Part shown: positions 8,722 to 17,409 of the stretch, piece by piece
Layout of the letters: each line of letters begins with the position of its first letter
Numbering within the stretch: position 1 is the first letter of the stretch
Assembly (NCBI RefSeq): GCF_010020825.1
Contig: NZ_JAACJE010000001.1
Location: 2,542,001-2,606,000 of the forward strand
Reading direction: 5' to 3'
Origin: Acidovorax sp. 210-6
GTDB lineage: Bacteria > Pseudomonadota > Gammaproteobacteria > Burkholderiales > Burkholderiaceae_C
Length of the DNA: 64,000 nt
Made by a program: the position numbers and the translations under genes
Notes under the pieces: generated by a model
Database searches by the model: none
Seen by the model: only the letters and a program-made list of their open reading frames with translations
Told to the model about the DNA's origin: nothing

Positions 8722-11154
8722 TCAGGCAGAAGCCGCCTGGCCCCTGGGGGCAGAGACGTGATCCGAGGCCTGGGGCAGGGGCGCTGAAGGGATCACTGAC
8801 AAGCGCGCTGCATTCAGGATCACCAGAAGCGAACTCAGCGCCATACCCAGCCCCGCCAACCATGCCGGCATGTAGCCAGCGATTGCCAAGGGCACGGAAG
8901 CCGCGTTGTACGCAGCAGCCCACCATAAATTTTGTCGCACAACCTTTACTGCTTGCTGGGCTAGGGCTATTGTCCGGACCACCTGCCCGAGATCATCCCC
9001 AGGCACCACAAAATCCGCCCGTGCCTGTGCCAACGGCACTGCCCGACCAAAGGCGAAAGAGGCGTGCGCCGCCGCCAGCACCGGCCCATCGTTGAGCCCG
9101 TCTCCCACCATGGCCACGCGGCGACCCTGGGCCTGCAATGCGCGCATTGCAGCAAGCTTGTCGGCTGGTGCGCACTCTGCACGCCAATCGGTAATGCCCA
9201 CACTGGCGGCCAACCGGGCGACGGCATCGGCGCGGTCGCCCGAAAGCAAATACACGCCCATTCCTGCTTGGCGCAGCCCGGCCACGGCTGCGCTGCTGTG
9301 CGCCCGCAGATCCTCAGCCAACACGAACCGCGCCCATTTATGGGATTGCCCGGCATCATCGATGAGCGCCAGCCAGACACTGCCCGAACCATCCAGCAGC
9401 CCCCCGCCTTCCGGCGACGTCAAGCCCGCGTGGCGTGCCGACCCCAGTCGCAGCAGCCACGCCGGGCCCGTGCCATCGGCTTGCTGCACCAGCGCCTGCA
9501 GCCCCAGGCCGGGCAGCTCCTGCAGATCCCGAACCGCCCATTGGCCCGCCACACCACGCTGCTGCGCGGCCTGCACGAGCGCGCGCGACACCGGATGCAG
9601 GGACTGCGCCGCCATGGCTGCCGCCATTGCCAGCACCTGCATTTCCTGTCCCACCTGGGTTGGCTCTATGGCCTGCACCGTCATGCTGTCGCGCGTGAGG
9701 GTGCCGGTCTTGTCGAACACCACCGTATCCACCTGCGAGAGCGATTCAAGGGCCTGCAGGTTGCGCACCAGCACCCCGCTACGCGCCAACGCTCCAGCCG
9801 CAGACAACATGGCCACCGGCGTAGCCAGCGACAAAGCGCAAGGACAGGTCACAATGAGTACGGCCACCGCCACCATGAGCGCGCGCGCCGGATCGGTGGG
9901 CCACCACCAGGCCGCCGCCAACGCCGCTGCGAGCAGCACCAGCACCAGAAAGGGCCGCGCAATGCGATCGGCCAACTGTGCCAACCGGGGCTTTTGCGTG
10001 GCGGCGCTTTCCATCAAGGCGACGATCTGGGCAAACCGGGTGTCTTCTCCCAAGCCCTCCACCTGCACCAGAACTGGCGATTGCAGGTTGAAGCTGCCCG
10101 CCACCACCTTGCTGCCCGGGCCACGCTGCACGGGTGTGGATTCACCAGTCAACAGTGCCTCGTCGGCCAATGTGCGGCCTTCGATCACCTGCCCGTCGGC
10201 TGCAAAGGCCTCACCCGGCAGTACGCGTACCACGTCACCCACTTGCAGACGACGCACGGCCACGCGTTCGAAATTGCCTCCATCGGTACGGCGCAACACG
10301 CTGGGAGGCAAGCGATTGAGCACCGCCTCCAGTGCGCCCGCGGTGCGGTCGCGCAGACGCGTCTCCAACCAGCGGCCGGTGAGCAGAAAGAAGACAAACA
10401 TGGTCAGCGAATCAAAATAGACCTCGTGACCAAACACCCCTTCCGGATCGAACGTGCCGATCGAGCTCACGACAAAGGTGATGAGCATCCCCAGTGCCAC
10501 CGGAAGATCCATGCTGATGCGCCTCAGCCGGATATCGCGCAGGGCGCTTGAAAAGAACGGGCCGCAGGCAAACAGGACCACCGGCAGACTGATGACCCAG
10601 GAGGCCCAGCGCAGCAAGCGCTCCATCTCCATGGACAGATCGCCCGGTGCTGCCACGTAGGCAGGCCACGCATACATCATGACCTGCATCATGCAAAAAC
10701 CCGCCACCAGCCAGCGCCACAAGGCCTGGCGGTGCTCGCGCTGGCGCTGGTCGCGCGCCTGCGCGTCCAGCGCAGGCAAGGCACGGTACCCTGCCTGGCG
10801 CAGCGCCTGCATCCATACCGACGGACGTGTGTGGTCCGGCTGCCAGACCACGCGGGCGCGCTGGGTGGCCGCACTGACATCGGCGCGCTGGACCCCGGGC
10901 ACGCGGCACAGCGCCTCTTCAATGGTCAGGGCACATGCAGCGCAGTGCATGCCTTCAATGACCACATTCGACTCCCAGGCGCCGGGATACCGATCCCGCC
11001 CCTCCTGCACCGAACATTCCCGACCAAACGACGGCCACTCCTGCGGATCGTCCAGCAAGACCTCATCGGCCGAGCCATCCGGCGCATCTGCGCCCTTTGC
11101 CGGGTATGGGTCGCCAGGACGCATATCCGGTGCCGGGGCAAGAATCTTTGACAT
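8722..11154 (-). CDS. ccoI: Copper-transporting P1B-type ATPase CcoI/FixI
   Basis: CcoI is the copper-exporting ATPase that supplies CuB for cbb3 oxidase assembly. The 810-residue protein has a cysteine-containing N-terminal extension and a heavy-metal-associated domain with GMHCAAC at residues 68-74. Membrane helices follow, then the ion-path motif CPC near residue 436, the phosphorylation motif DKTGT near 481 and the hinge motif GDGLNDGP near 688. It is the first gene of the leftward cco cluster. The promoter region, shared with the divergent universal stress gene, carries a perfect FNR box. Confidence 0.96.
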   Translation of the reverse strand: MSKILAPAPDMRPGDPYPAKGADAPDGSADEVLLDDPQEWPSFGRECSVQEGRDRYPGAWESNVVIEGMHCAACALTIEEALCRVPGVQRADVSAATQRARVVWQPDHTRPSVWMQALRQAGYRALPALDAQARDQRQREHRQALWRWLVAGFCMMQVMMYAWPAYVAAPGDLSMEMERLLRWASWVISLPVVLFACGPFFSSALRDIRLRRISMDLPVALGMLITFVVSSIGTFDPEGVFGHEVYFDSLTMFVFFLLTGRWLETRLRDRTAGALEAVLNRLPPSVLRRTDGGNFERVAVRRLQVGDVVRVLPGEAFAADGQVIEGRTLADEALLTGESTPVQRGPGSKVVAGSFNLQSPVLVQVEGLGEDTRFAQIVALMESAATQKPRLAQLADRIARPFLVLVLLAAALAAAWWWPTDPARALMVAVAVLIVTCPCALSLATPVAMLSAAGALARSGVLVRNLQALESLSQVDTVVFDKTGTLTRDSMTVQAIEPTQVGQEMQVLAMAAAMAAQSLHPVSRALVQAAQQRGVAGQWAVRDLQELPGLGLQALVQQADGTGPAWLLRLGSARHAGLTSPEGGGLLDGSGSVWLALIDDAGQSHKWARFVLAEDLRAHSSAAVAGLRQAGMGVYLLSGDRADAVARLAASVGITDWRAECAPADKLAAMRALQAQGRRVAMVGDGLNDGPVLAAAHASFAFGRAVPLAQARADFVVPGDDLGQVVRTIALAQQAVKVVRQNLWWAAAYNAASVPLAIAGYMPAWLAGLGMALSSLLVILNAARLSVIPSAPLPQASDHVSAPRGQAASA

Positions 11155-11188
11155 GGGGCAAGCTTACAGTTACTTAGCCTCCAGATAT

Positions 11189-11202
11189 TTGACCACGGTC
11201 AA
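11189..11202. promoter_or_regulatory. FNR/Anr box between ccoI and the usp gene
   Basis: TTGACCACGGTCAA is a perfect inverted repeat (TTGAC-N4-GTCAA) of the FNR/Anr type. It lies 35 bp upstream of ccoI and 54 bp upstream of the divergent universal stress protein gene. It could serve both genes under low oxygen. Confidence 0.85.
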
Positions 11203-11256
11203 TTTAAAACACGTGTTTTTTACTCTAATCAAGGTTTTCAGCACAGAGGATTCACC

Positions 11257-11700
11257 ATGTACCAACGCATTCTGATTGCCACAGACGGCTCCAAGCTCTC
11301 GGACAAGGCGGTTCAGGACGGGCTGACGCTGGCGGCACAATGCGGCGCAAGCGCTGTGGCACTCAAGGTGGTGCCGCGTTACCCACGCAGCTACTTCGAA
11401 GGCGGCATGCCCGTGGATCCCAGCGATGTGCGCCAGATCGAAAAACAGTGGGCCGACGCGGCCCAGGCCGAAGTCGATGGCGTCAAGACCCGGGGGCAGG
11501 CCCTGGGCGTCAACGTGAAGGCCGTGGTCGCCAAGTCCGACCTGGTGGCCGAGGCCGTGATCGCCGCCGCCAAGAAGCACAAATGCGACCTGATCGTCAT
11601 GGCCTCGCACGGCCGCAAGGGCATCAAGCGCCTGCTGCTGGGCAGCGAAACCCAGCATGTGCTGACGCATTCGCACATTCCAGTGCTGGTTTTGCGATAA
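11257..11700 (+). CDS. Universal stress protein, UspA family
   Basis: This is a single-domain UspA-family protein of 147 residues, a normal length. It begins MYQRILIATDGSKLSDKAVQ and ends with the nucleotide-binding signature SHGRKGIKRLLLGSETQHVL followed by THSHIPVLVLR, so ATP binding is expected. It is divergent from ccoI across a shared FNR box, which suggests induction at low oxygen as seen for other usp genes next to respiratory clusters. A repeat copy and a terminator follow it. Confidence 0.92.
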   Translation: MYQRILIATDGSKLSDKAVQDGLTLAAQCGASAVALKVVPRYPRSYFEGGMPVDPSDVRQIEKQWADAAQAEVDGVKTRGQALGVNVKAVVAKSDLVAEAVIAAAKKHKCDLIVMASHGRKGIKRLLLGSETQHVLTHSHIPVLVLR

Positions 11701-11710
11701 AAAACGGCAC

Positions 11711-11757
11711 CAGCGCCCGTCTACAAAGCGCTAATAGCTATTAGTTGAATAGCAAAA
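11711..11757 (+). repeat. Dispersed repeat family A, copy 2
   Basis: CAGCGCCCGTCTACAAAGCGC is followed by TAATAGCTATTAGTTGAATAGC, giving both hairpin arms of the family. It lies between the usp stop and its terminator. Confidence 0.75.
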
Positions 11758-11780
11758 CGGGCCTCCAAGGCCCGTTTTTT
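11754..11780. terminator. Intrinsic terminator between usp and the malonate cluster
   Basis: ACGGGCC and GGCCCGT form a 7-bp stem with a five-base loop, flanked by AAA and followed by six T. It can end the usp transcript and, on the other strand, the matB transcript. Confidence 0.85.
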
Positions 11781-11799
11781 CTGGTGAGATGGAGGAAGT

Positions 11800-13362
11800 T
11801 CAGGCGAACAGGCCCTTGTACTGCTCGCGCAGCAGGTTCTTCTGCACCTTGCCCATGGTGTTGCGCGGCAGCTCCGGCACCACGTAGCACTGCTTGGGAA
11901 TTTTGAAGTTGGCCAGCCGCGCTTTCAGAGCTGCCACGATGGCCTCGGGCTGCAGCACGGCGCCCGGCTTGGCAATGACCACCGCCACGCCCACCTCGCC
12001 AAAATCGGGGTGCGGCACACCCACCAGCGCGCTCTCGGCGACACCGGGCAGTTCGTTGATATAGCCTTCCACCTCGGCCGGGTAGACGTTATAGCCGCCG
12101 CTGATGATCAGGTCCTTGCTGCGGCCGACGATGCGCACGTAGCCGCGCTCGTCCACCACGCCCACATCGCCGGTCTTGAACCAGCCATCGGGGGTGAACT
12201 CCTCGGCCGTCTTCTCGGGCATGCGCCAGTAGCCCTTGAACACGTTGGCGCCGCGCACCTGGATATTGCCGGTCTCGCCCACGGCCAATGCCTGGCCGTC
12301 GTCCCCCACCACGCGCAGGCCCACGCCGGGCAGCGGGAAGCCCACGGTGCCGCCACGGCGCTCGTCCTGGCCGCCATGGCGCGCATCCGCCGCATAGGGG
12401 TTGGAGGTGAGCATGATGGTCTCGCTCATGCCGTAGCGCTCCAGAATGGTGTGGCCCGTGCGCTCCTGCCAGTCGCGGAAGGTTTCGATGAGCAGCGGCG
12501 CCGAGCCCGAGATGAACAGGCGCATGTGGCTGGCCGCTTCGCGCGTGAGCGCGCCCTCGCCCAGCATGCGCACGTACAACGTGGGCACGCCCATGAACAC
12601 GGTGGCACGCGGCAGCGCGGCGATCACGGCCCTGGGGTCGAACTTCGCCAGCCAGAGCATCTTGCTGCCGCCCAGCAGCGCCGCGTGGATGGCCACGAAC
12701 AGCCCGTGCACATGGAAGATGGGCAGCGCGTGGATCAGCACATCATCACGGCGCCAGCCCCAGTATTCATTCAGCATCACCGCGTTGGACAGCAGGTTGC
12801 CGTGCGTCAGCATGGCCCCCTTGCTGCGGCCCGTGGTGCCGCTGGTGTAGAGGATGGCGGCCAGGTCGTCCGCGCCCTTGCGCGCCGCCTCGTGCGTGTC
12901 GGCATGGTGCGCCGCGCGCTCCAGCAGGCTGCCGTTGCGATTCTCGCCCAGCGTGAACACATGGCGCGTGCCGGCCGTGAAGGCGATCTTCGACACCCAG
13001 CCAAAGTTGCCCGGTGTGCACACCACCACGGCGGGCTCGGCGTTGCCGATGAAGTATTCGATCTCGGCGCTTTGGTAGGCCGTGTTGAGCGGCAAGAAGA
13101 CATAGCCCGCGCGCAGCGTGGCCAGGTACAGCAGCAGGGCCTCGACCGACTTCTCCACCTGCACCGCCACGCGACTACCGCCCGGCAGACCCAGCGAGGC
13201 CAACAGGTTGGCGATGCGGCTGCTGGCGCGGTCGATGTCTCGCCAGGTGTAGTACAGCGGCGTGCCATCGGGCGCCGTGGTCTCGATGGCAGTGGCGTCC
13301 AGGTCGGCGGGAAAGGCCGCGCGCAGGGCGGCGAACAGGCTGTCGTTGCGGGGTGCGTTCAT
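11800..13362 (-). CDS. matB: Malonyl-CoA synthetase, MatB-like AMP-forming acyl-CoA ligase
   Basis: This AMP-forming ligase of 520 residues probably makes malonyl-CoA from malonate, ATP and CoA. It carries the P-loop LYTSGTTGRSKGAMLTHGN, the adenine-binding ERYGMSETIM, the TGDVG motif and a C-terminal RNTMGKVQKN with the catalytic lysine. I start it at the ATG at 13362 (MNAPRNDSLFAAL), because longer frames would overlap the upstream hydratase. The assignment to malonate rests on similarity to MatB proteins and on the malonyl-CoA decarboxylase gene two genes upstream. It lies 7 bp after the hydratase gene in the same operon. Confidence 0.85.
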   Translation of the reverse strand: MNAPRNDSLFAALRAAFPADLDATAIETTAPDGTPLYYTWRDIDRASSRIANLLASLGLPGGSRVAVQVEKSVEALLLYLATLRAGYVFLPLNTAYQSAEIEYFIGNAEPAVVVCTPGNFGWVSKIAFTAGTRHVFTLGENRNGSLLERAAHHADTHEAARKGADDLAAILYTSGTTGRSKGAMLTHGNLLSNAVMLNEYWGWRRDDVLIHALPIFHVHGLFVAIHAALLGGSKMLWLAKFDPRAVIAALPRATVFMGVPTLYVRMLGEGALTREAASHMRLFISGSAPLLIETFRDWQERTGHTILERYGMSETIMLTSNPYAADARHGGQDERRGGTVGFPLPGVGLRVVGDDGQALAVGETGNIQVRGANVFKGYWRMPEKTAEEFTPDGWFKTGDVGVVDERGYVRIVGRSKDLIISGGYNVYPAEVEGYINELPGVAESALVGVPHPDFGEVGVAVVIAKPGAVLQPEAIVAALKARLANFKIPKQCYVVPELPRNTMGKVQKNLLREQYKGLFA

Positions 13363-13369
13363 GGCGATG

Positions 13370-14188
13370 TCAGAAGGCGGGTGGGCGTTTGGCAAGAAAG
13401 GCGTTGATGCCCTCGCGGTGCTCGGCGCTGTCGGCGTAGGCGTAGGGGTCCGATGCACCGTTCACTATGTTTTCAATAGCTGCTTGCGCTTTTCCATCAA
13501 GGGCTAGAGGCACTTTTAATGCTCGAAGCATCTGTTTGTTCAGGCGCGCCGCCTGCGGTGCCAGGCCCGCCACGCGCTGGGCCGTGCCCAGGGCCTCGGC
13601 ATCCAGGCGCTCGTCGGGCACCACGCGGCTGAGGAAGCCGCGCGCCAGCATGTCGGGCGCGGCGAAGGTGGCGGCTTCGAGCAGCATCTGGCGCGCCGTC
13701 AACTCGCCCACGGCGCCCGCCACCAGCTGCGCCTCGCGCGGCGCCATGGGGAAGCCCAGGCGCGCGATGGGCGCGCCGAAGCGCGCGCCCGCGGCGGCGA
13801 TGCGGATGTCGCAGCAACTGGCGATCTCCACGCCCGCGCCCATGCAGGCGCCGTCGATGCGCGCCACGATGGGCACATCGCAGGCCAGCATGGCCGAAAG
13901 GCCGCCCCAGACATCGTTCTCATGGAAATCGCGCAACTGCGCCGGGTCGAAGCGGAAAGCCGGGTACTCGGAGATGTCACCGCCCGCGCAGAATGCGCCG
14001 CCTTCGCCTTCGATCAGCACGCAGCGCGCTTCTGTATTGCGCTGGATGCTCTCGAACACAGAGCGCAACTGGCGCCACATGGCGCGCGACATGGCATTGA
14101 GCCGCCCGGTGTGGCGCAAGGTCACCACCACCACACCGGCGGCGCCGGCTTCTCCGGCGGCCGGGGCCGCCACCACTTCTGCTGTCAT
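13370..14188 (-). CDS. Enoyl-CoA hydratase/isomerase family protein in malonate operon
   Basis: This crotonase-fold protein has 272 residues. It shows the oxyanion-hole segments GGAFCAGGDISEY and DGACMGAGVEIASCCD typical of the family. The substrate is not clear, because malonate use needs no hydratase. The ATG at 14188 (MTAEVVAAPAAG) has AAGGA eleven bases upstream. A dispersed repeat copy (13465-13526) lies in frame near the C-terminus and encodes around LKVPLALDGKAQAAIENIV. The gene sits between the malonyl-CoA decarboxylase and matB on one strand. Confidence 0.85.
   Translation of the reverse strand: MTAEVVAAPAAGEAGAAGVVVVTLRHTGRLNAMSRAMWRQLRSVFESIQRNTEARCVLIEGEGGAFCAGGDISEYPAFRFDPAQLRDFHENDVWGGLSAMLACDVPIVARIDGACMGAGVEIASCCDIRIAAAGARFGAPIARLGFPMAPREAQLVAGAVGELTARQMLLEAATFAAPDMLARGFLSRVVPDERLDAEALGTAQRVAGLAPQAARLNKQMLRALKVPLALDGKAQAAIENIVNGASDPYAYADSAEHREGINAFLAKRPPAF
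13465..13526 (-). repeat. Dispersed repeat family A, copy 3, inside the hydratase gene
   Basis: CTATGTTTTCAATAGCTGC leads into TTGCGCTTTTCCATCAAGGG and CTAGAGGC, matching the family consensus from end to end. It lies wholly inside the coding frame of the hydratase-like gene, so it has been domesticated as C-terminal sequence. Confidence 0.8.
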
Positions 14189-14225
14189 GTATCTGGATTC
14201 CTTCTGAACCGGTCCTGTCGCGCTT

Positions 14226-15677
14226 TTAGCGGAAGGCACACAGGCCTTCGATCTCGCGCGACGCCGCCACCTGGCCTTCGGCCAGCTGGGCGCGGTGTTT
14301 GTCGATGCGCTTGAGATCGTACAAGTAGTTCACCATCAGCCCGTAGGACTGCTTGAGCCCCTTGGGCGACGGGTCGCCCGCCCAGTTGAGCCGCTCCACG
14401 CGCGCCCCATTGCCCAGGTGGAAGCGTGCCACCGGGTCCACGGGCTTGCCGTCCTGCAGTTCGCGCGCCAGGTAGTGCGCGGCGCACTGCAGCAGCATCT
14501 GGCGCACGGGCGAGTGCTCGTCCAGCGCCTGTGCCTTGTCGAACGCCGCGAGCAGGTGCGAGGCCTGCGGCGGCTCGAAGCCCACGGCCCGTCCCAGTTC
14601 CGCACGGCGGCGTTCGTCCAGCCGCTCGATCATGGCGCCCGCATGCTTGCCCAGCCAGGCACGCAGGCCCGGGATGGGCGAGAGCGTGGCGAAGGTGCGC
14701 AGGCGCGGAAACTCCTGTTTGAGCGTCTCCACCACATGCTTGATGAGCGAGTCGCCAAAGCTCACGCCGCGCAGGCCCGTCTGCGTGTTGCTGATGGAAT
14801 AGAAGATGGCCGTGGTGGCTTTGCTGATATCGCACGGCGCGGCCGCCTCGTCGAGCAGCGGCGTGATGCTGTCGGAGATGCGATCCACCAGCGCCACCTC
14901 GACGAAGATCAGCGGCTCATTGGGCAGGCGCGGATGGAAGAAGCCGTAACAGCGGCGGTCGCTGTCGAGGCGGTTCTTCAGGTCGGCCCAGCTGCGGATG
15001 TCGTGCACGGCCTCGTACTGGATGAGCTTTTCCAGCAGCGAGGCGGGCGAATCCCAGGACAGGCGGCGCAGCTCCAGAAAGGCCACATCGAACCAGGTGG
15101 AGAACAGCTGCTCCAGCTCGGCATCCAGTGCCAGCAGGCGCTTGTCTTGCTTCAGGGCCGGCAGCAGCTCGGCGCGCAAATCCACCAGGAAGCGCATACC
15201 CTGCGGAAACACCGCGAAGCGCTGCAGCAGCCGCGTGCGCGGCGACACCAGCGCACGGCGCAGATGGATCTCGGCCTGGCCCTCTTCTTCCGTGCCCGCC
15301 GCCGCCTCGTAGCGCAGGCGCGCCGACTTGAAGCGCGTGGCGTCGGGCGCGAACTGCTCGCTCATGAGCAGCCACATGTCGCGCCGCTCCTCGGGCTCGG
15401 CCTGCGCATACCACTGCGCCACGGCGTGGGCCCGAGCACCGCCCTCGACCTCGCTTACGCGCGGCGCCACCACTTCCTGCAGGTCGGCCAGCAGGCGGCG
15501 AAGGGCGCGCGGCGACAGCGCCTCGTTGCCGCGCCTGAGTGTGGCCTGCAGGCGCTCGTGGGTGCTGCGCTCCACCTCCACCTTGGCGGCCTGTGCAGCC
15601 GTCGGGGCGCCTTCAGCGGCACGGGAGCCGCGCAGGCGCGAAACGCTGCGGGCGATCCATTCGGGAGCGGTGGTCAT
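14226..15677 (-). CDS. matA: Malonyl-CoA decarboxylase
   Basis: Malonyl-CoA decarboxylase converts malonyl-CoA to acetyl-CoA and CO2. The protein matches the family over its length: a helical N-terminal domain, PRLPNEPLIFVEVAL, then the conserved catalytic-domain segments FYSISNTQTGLRGVSFGDSL and FATLSPIPGLRAWLGKH. The ATG at 15677 (MTTAPEWIARSVSRLR) gives 483 residues; a longer frame from 15731 is possible, and neither has a clear ribosome binding site. It is the first gene of the matA-hydratase-matB operon, with 37 bp to the hydratase. Together MatB and this enzyme turn malonate into acetyl-CoA. No malonate transporter is encoded here. Confidence 0.92.
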   Translation of the reverse strand: MTTAPEWIARSVSRLRGSRAAEGAPTAAQAAKVEVERSTHERLQATLRRGNEALSPRALRRLLADLQEVVAPRVSEVEGGARAHAVAQWYAQAEPEERRDMWLLMSEQFAPDATRFKSARLRYEAAAGTEEEGQAEIHLRRALVSPRTRLLQRFAVFPQGMRFLVDLRAELLPALKQDKRLLALDAELEQLFSTWFDVAFLELRRLSWDSPASLLEKLIQYEAVHDIRSWADLKNRLDSDRRCYGFFHPRLPNEPLIFVEVALVDRISDSITPLLDEAAAPCDISKATTAIFYSISNTQTGLRGVSFGDSLIKHVVETLKQEFPRLRTFATLSPIPGLRAWLGKHAGAMIERLDERRRAELGRAVGFEPPQASHLLAAFDKAQALDEHSPVRQMLLQCAAHYLARELQDGKPVDPVARFHLGNGARVERLNWAGDPSPKGLKQSYGLMVNYLYDLKRIDKHRAQLAEGQVAASREIEGLCAFR

Positions 15678-15761
15678 GGGCTTGATCGAGAAGACGTTGA
15701 GAGGCCGGTCACGGCAGAAATTATTGGCCATTGTGCGCGAGCACAGGCCACCAGAACAAAA

Positions 15762-15776
15762 TAGACATACTGTCTA
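15762..15776. promoter_or_regulatory. Inverted repeat operator candidate between malonate operon and SDR-TetR genes
   Basis: TAGACA-TAC-TGTCTA is a perfect 6-bp inverted repeat with a three-base spacer. It lies between the divergent malonyl-CoA decarboxylase and SDR genes, and the TetR regulator is encoded two genes away, so it is the likely TetR operator. A second imperfect pair, ACTGT...ACAGT, follows at 15782-15803. Confidence 0.5.
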
Positions 15777-15847
15777 GACGAACTGTTTTTGTTTCGGTAC
15801 AGTCGCCCAGCAACGCTCCAACCCGGGGCAGCCCCGAAAGGAAAATC

Positions 15848-16696
15848 ATGTCCCTACACGGCAAGACCCTGTTCATCAGCGGCGGCTCGCGCGGCATCGG
15901 CCTCGCGATCGCGCTGCGCGCCGCGCGCGACGGCGCCAACGTGGCCATTGCGGCCAAGACCACCGAGCCGCACCCCACGCTGCCGGGCACCATCCACACC
16001 GCAGCGCGCGAGATCGAGGCCGCGGGCGGCCAGGCCTTGCCGCTGCTGTGCGACATCCGCGACGCGGACCAGATCGACGCCGCCGTGGCCCGCACCGTGG
16101 AGCGCTTTGGCGGCATCGACATCTGCATCAACAACGCCTCGGCCATCCACCTCACGGGCACGCTGCAGACCGAGCCCAAACGGCTGGACCTGATGCAGAA
16201 CATCAACGCCCGGGGCACCTTCCTGGTCAGCCGCGCCTGCATCCCGCACCTGATGAAGGCGGCCAACCCGCATGTGCTCAACCTGGCGCCACCGCTCGAA
16301 TTCAAACCCGAATGGTTCGCTCCCTACCCGGCCTACGCGCTGGCCAAGTATTCGATGAGCCTCTATGCCATGGCCATGGCAGAGGAGTTCCGGCACGAGC
16401 GCATCGCCTTCAACACGCTCTGGCCCAAGACCTACATCGACACCGCCGCCGTGCGCCACATCGCAGGCACCCAGGCCCGGGCCGTGAGCCGCACGCCCGA
16501 GATCATGGCCGACGCCGCCTGGCACATCCTCACCCAGCCGAGCACCGCTTTCACGGGCCGGCACTGCGTGGACGAGGACGTGCTGGTGGAGGCCGGGGTA
16601 CGCGACCTGCGGCCCTACCGCTGCGAGCCCGGCAGCACGCCGCTGGCGTTCGACCTGTTCGTGCAGCCGGGGCACCATCCGCAGGCCGTCGTGTAA
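15848..16696 (+). CDS. Short-chain dehydrogenase/reductase
   Basis: This is an NAD(P)-dependent SDR of 282 residues. The Rossmann motif SGGSRGIG lies near residues 11-18, the NNAS motif follows GIDICI, and the catalytic YxxxK reads YALAK. The C-terminal part resembles HSDL2-like SDRs that act on fatty acyl or steroid substrates. The ATG at 15848 has AAAGGAA seven bases upstream. It lies 14 bp before the TetR gene and is divergent from the malonate operon. The substrate is unknown. Confidence 0.85.
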   Translation: MSLHGKTLFISGGSRGIGLAIALRAARDGANVAIAAKTTEPHPTLPGTIHTAAREIEAAGGQALPLLCDIRDADQIDAAVARTVERFGGIDICINNASAIHLTGTLQTEPKRLDLMQNINARGTFLVSRACIPHLMKAANPHVLNLAPPLEFKPEWFAPYPAYALAKYSMSLYAMAMAEEFRHERIAFNTLWPKTYIDTAAVRHIAGTQARAVSRTPEIMADAAWHILTQPSTAFTGRHCVDEDVLVEAGVRDLRPYRCEPGSTPLAFDLFVQPGHHPQAVV

Positions 16697-16710
16697 TTAC
16701 GCGGCTTCCC

Positions 16711-17340
16711 ATGGCCTCCATCACCCGGCGCAACCGCGCCACCACCGACACCTCTCTGCCCGCCGCCATGGACCGGTTGGTCGAGGCTTTCGAGCGCCTG
16801 CTCGCGCGCGGCGAGAGCTTCACGACCATCAGCGTGGAAGAGCTGGCGCGGGAAGCGGGCATGGCGCGCGCCACCTTCTACCTGCACTGTCGCAACAAGG
16901 GGCAGCTCGTCAGCCACGCCATGCAGGCGGTGCAACTGCAGCTCAAGACCGCCGCCCGGGCTCGGCTGAAGAAGTCCGGCAGCTACGGGCGCGCCGAGTT
17001 CCAGGCCTTCATGCGCGAGGTGGTGGAGATCCTGTTCCGGCACCGCCACGCCATCTGGGCCATGAACGAGGTGTCCGCCTACGATCCGCAGGTGCAGGCG
17101 GTGTTCGCCGAGTTCATGGACCACCGCACCCGCGAGATCCAGCGCACGCTCGACCAGCTCGCAAAGGAAGGCGCAGCCCACCCGGCCGCGCACGCTGGTC
17201 TCGCGCGCATGCTGGCTTGGACCATCGAGCGCAGCTTCTGCAAGATGCTGAACGAACAGAGCACGCCCAAGGAGCGCGAGGCGCTGGCGGACATGCTTAC
17301 GCACACGATCTGGAGTGCGCTCGCGTCGGTCGGCGGCTGA
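16711..17340 (+). CDS. TetR-family transcriptional regulator
   Basis: This is a 209-residue TetR regulator. The N-terminal helix-turn-helix is in TTISVEELAREAGMARATFY followed by LHCRNKGQLVSHAM, and the rest is the helical ligand-binding domain. It is co-transcribed with the SDR gene (14 bp apart) and is the natural regulator of the inverted repeat at 15762-15776, probably controlling the SDR-TetR pair and perhaps the divergent malonate operon. The effector is likely an acyl-CoA, by family analogy only. Confidence 0.88.
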   Translation: MASITRRNRATTDTSLPAAMDRLVEAFERLLARGESFTTISVEELAREAGMARATFYLHCRNKGQLVSHAMQAVQLQLKTAARARLKKSGSYGRAEFQAFMREVVEILFRHRHAIWAMNEVSAYDPQVQAVFAEFMDHRTREIQRTLDQLAKEGAAHPAAHAGLARMLAWTIERSFCKMLNEQSTPKEREALADMLTHTIWSALASVGG

Positions 17341-17409
17341 TGCCGTGAAAAGAAAAAAGCGCCGAGGCCCAAAAGCCAACGACGCCACAACAGAACGAGT
17401 CCAGAGACA

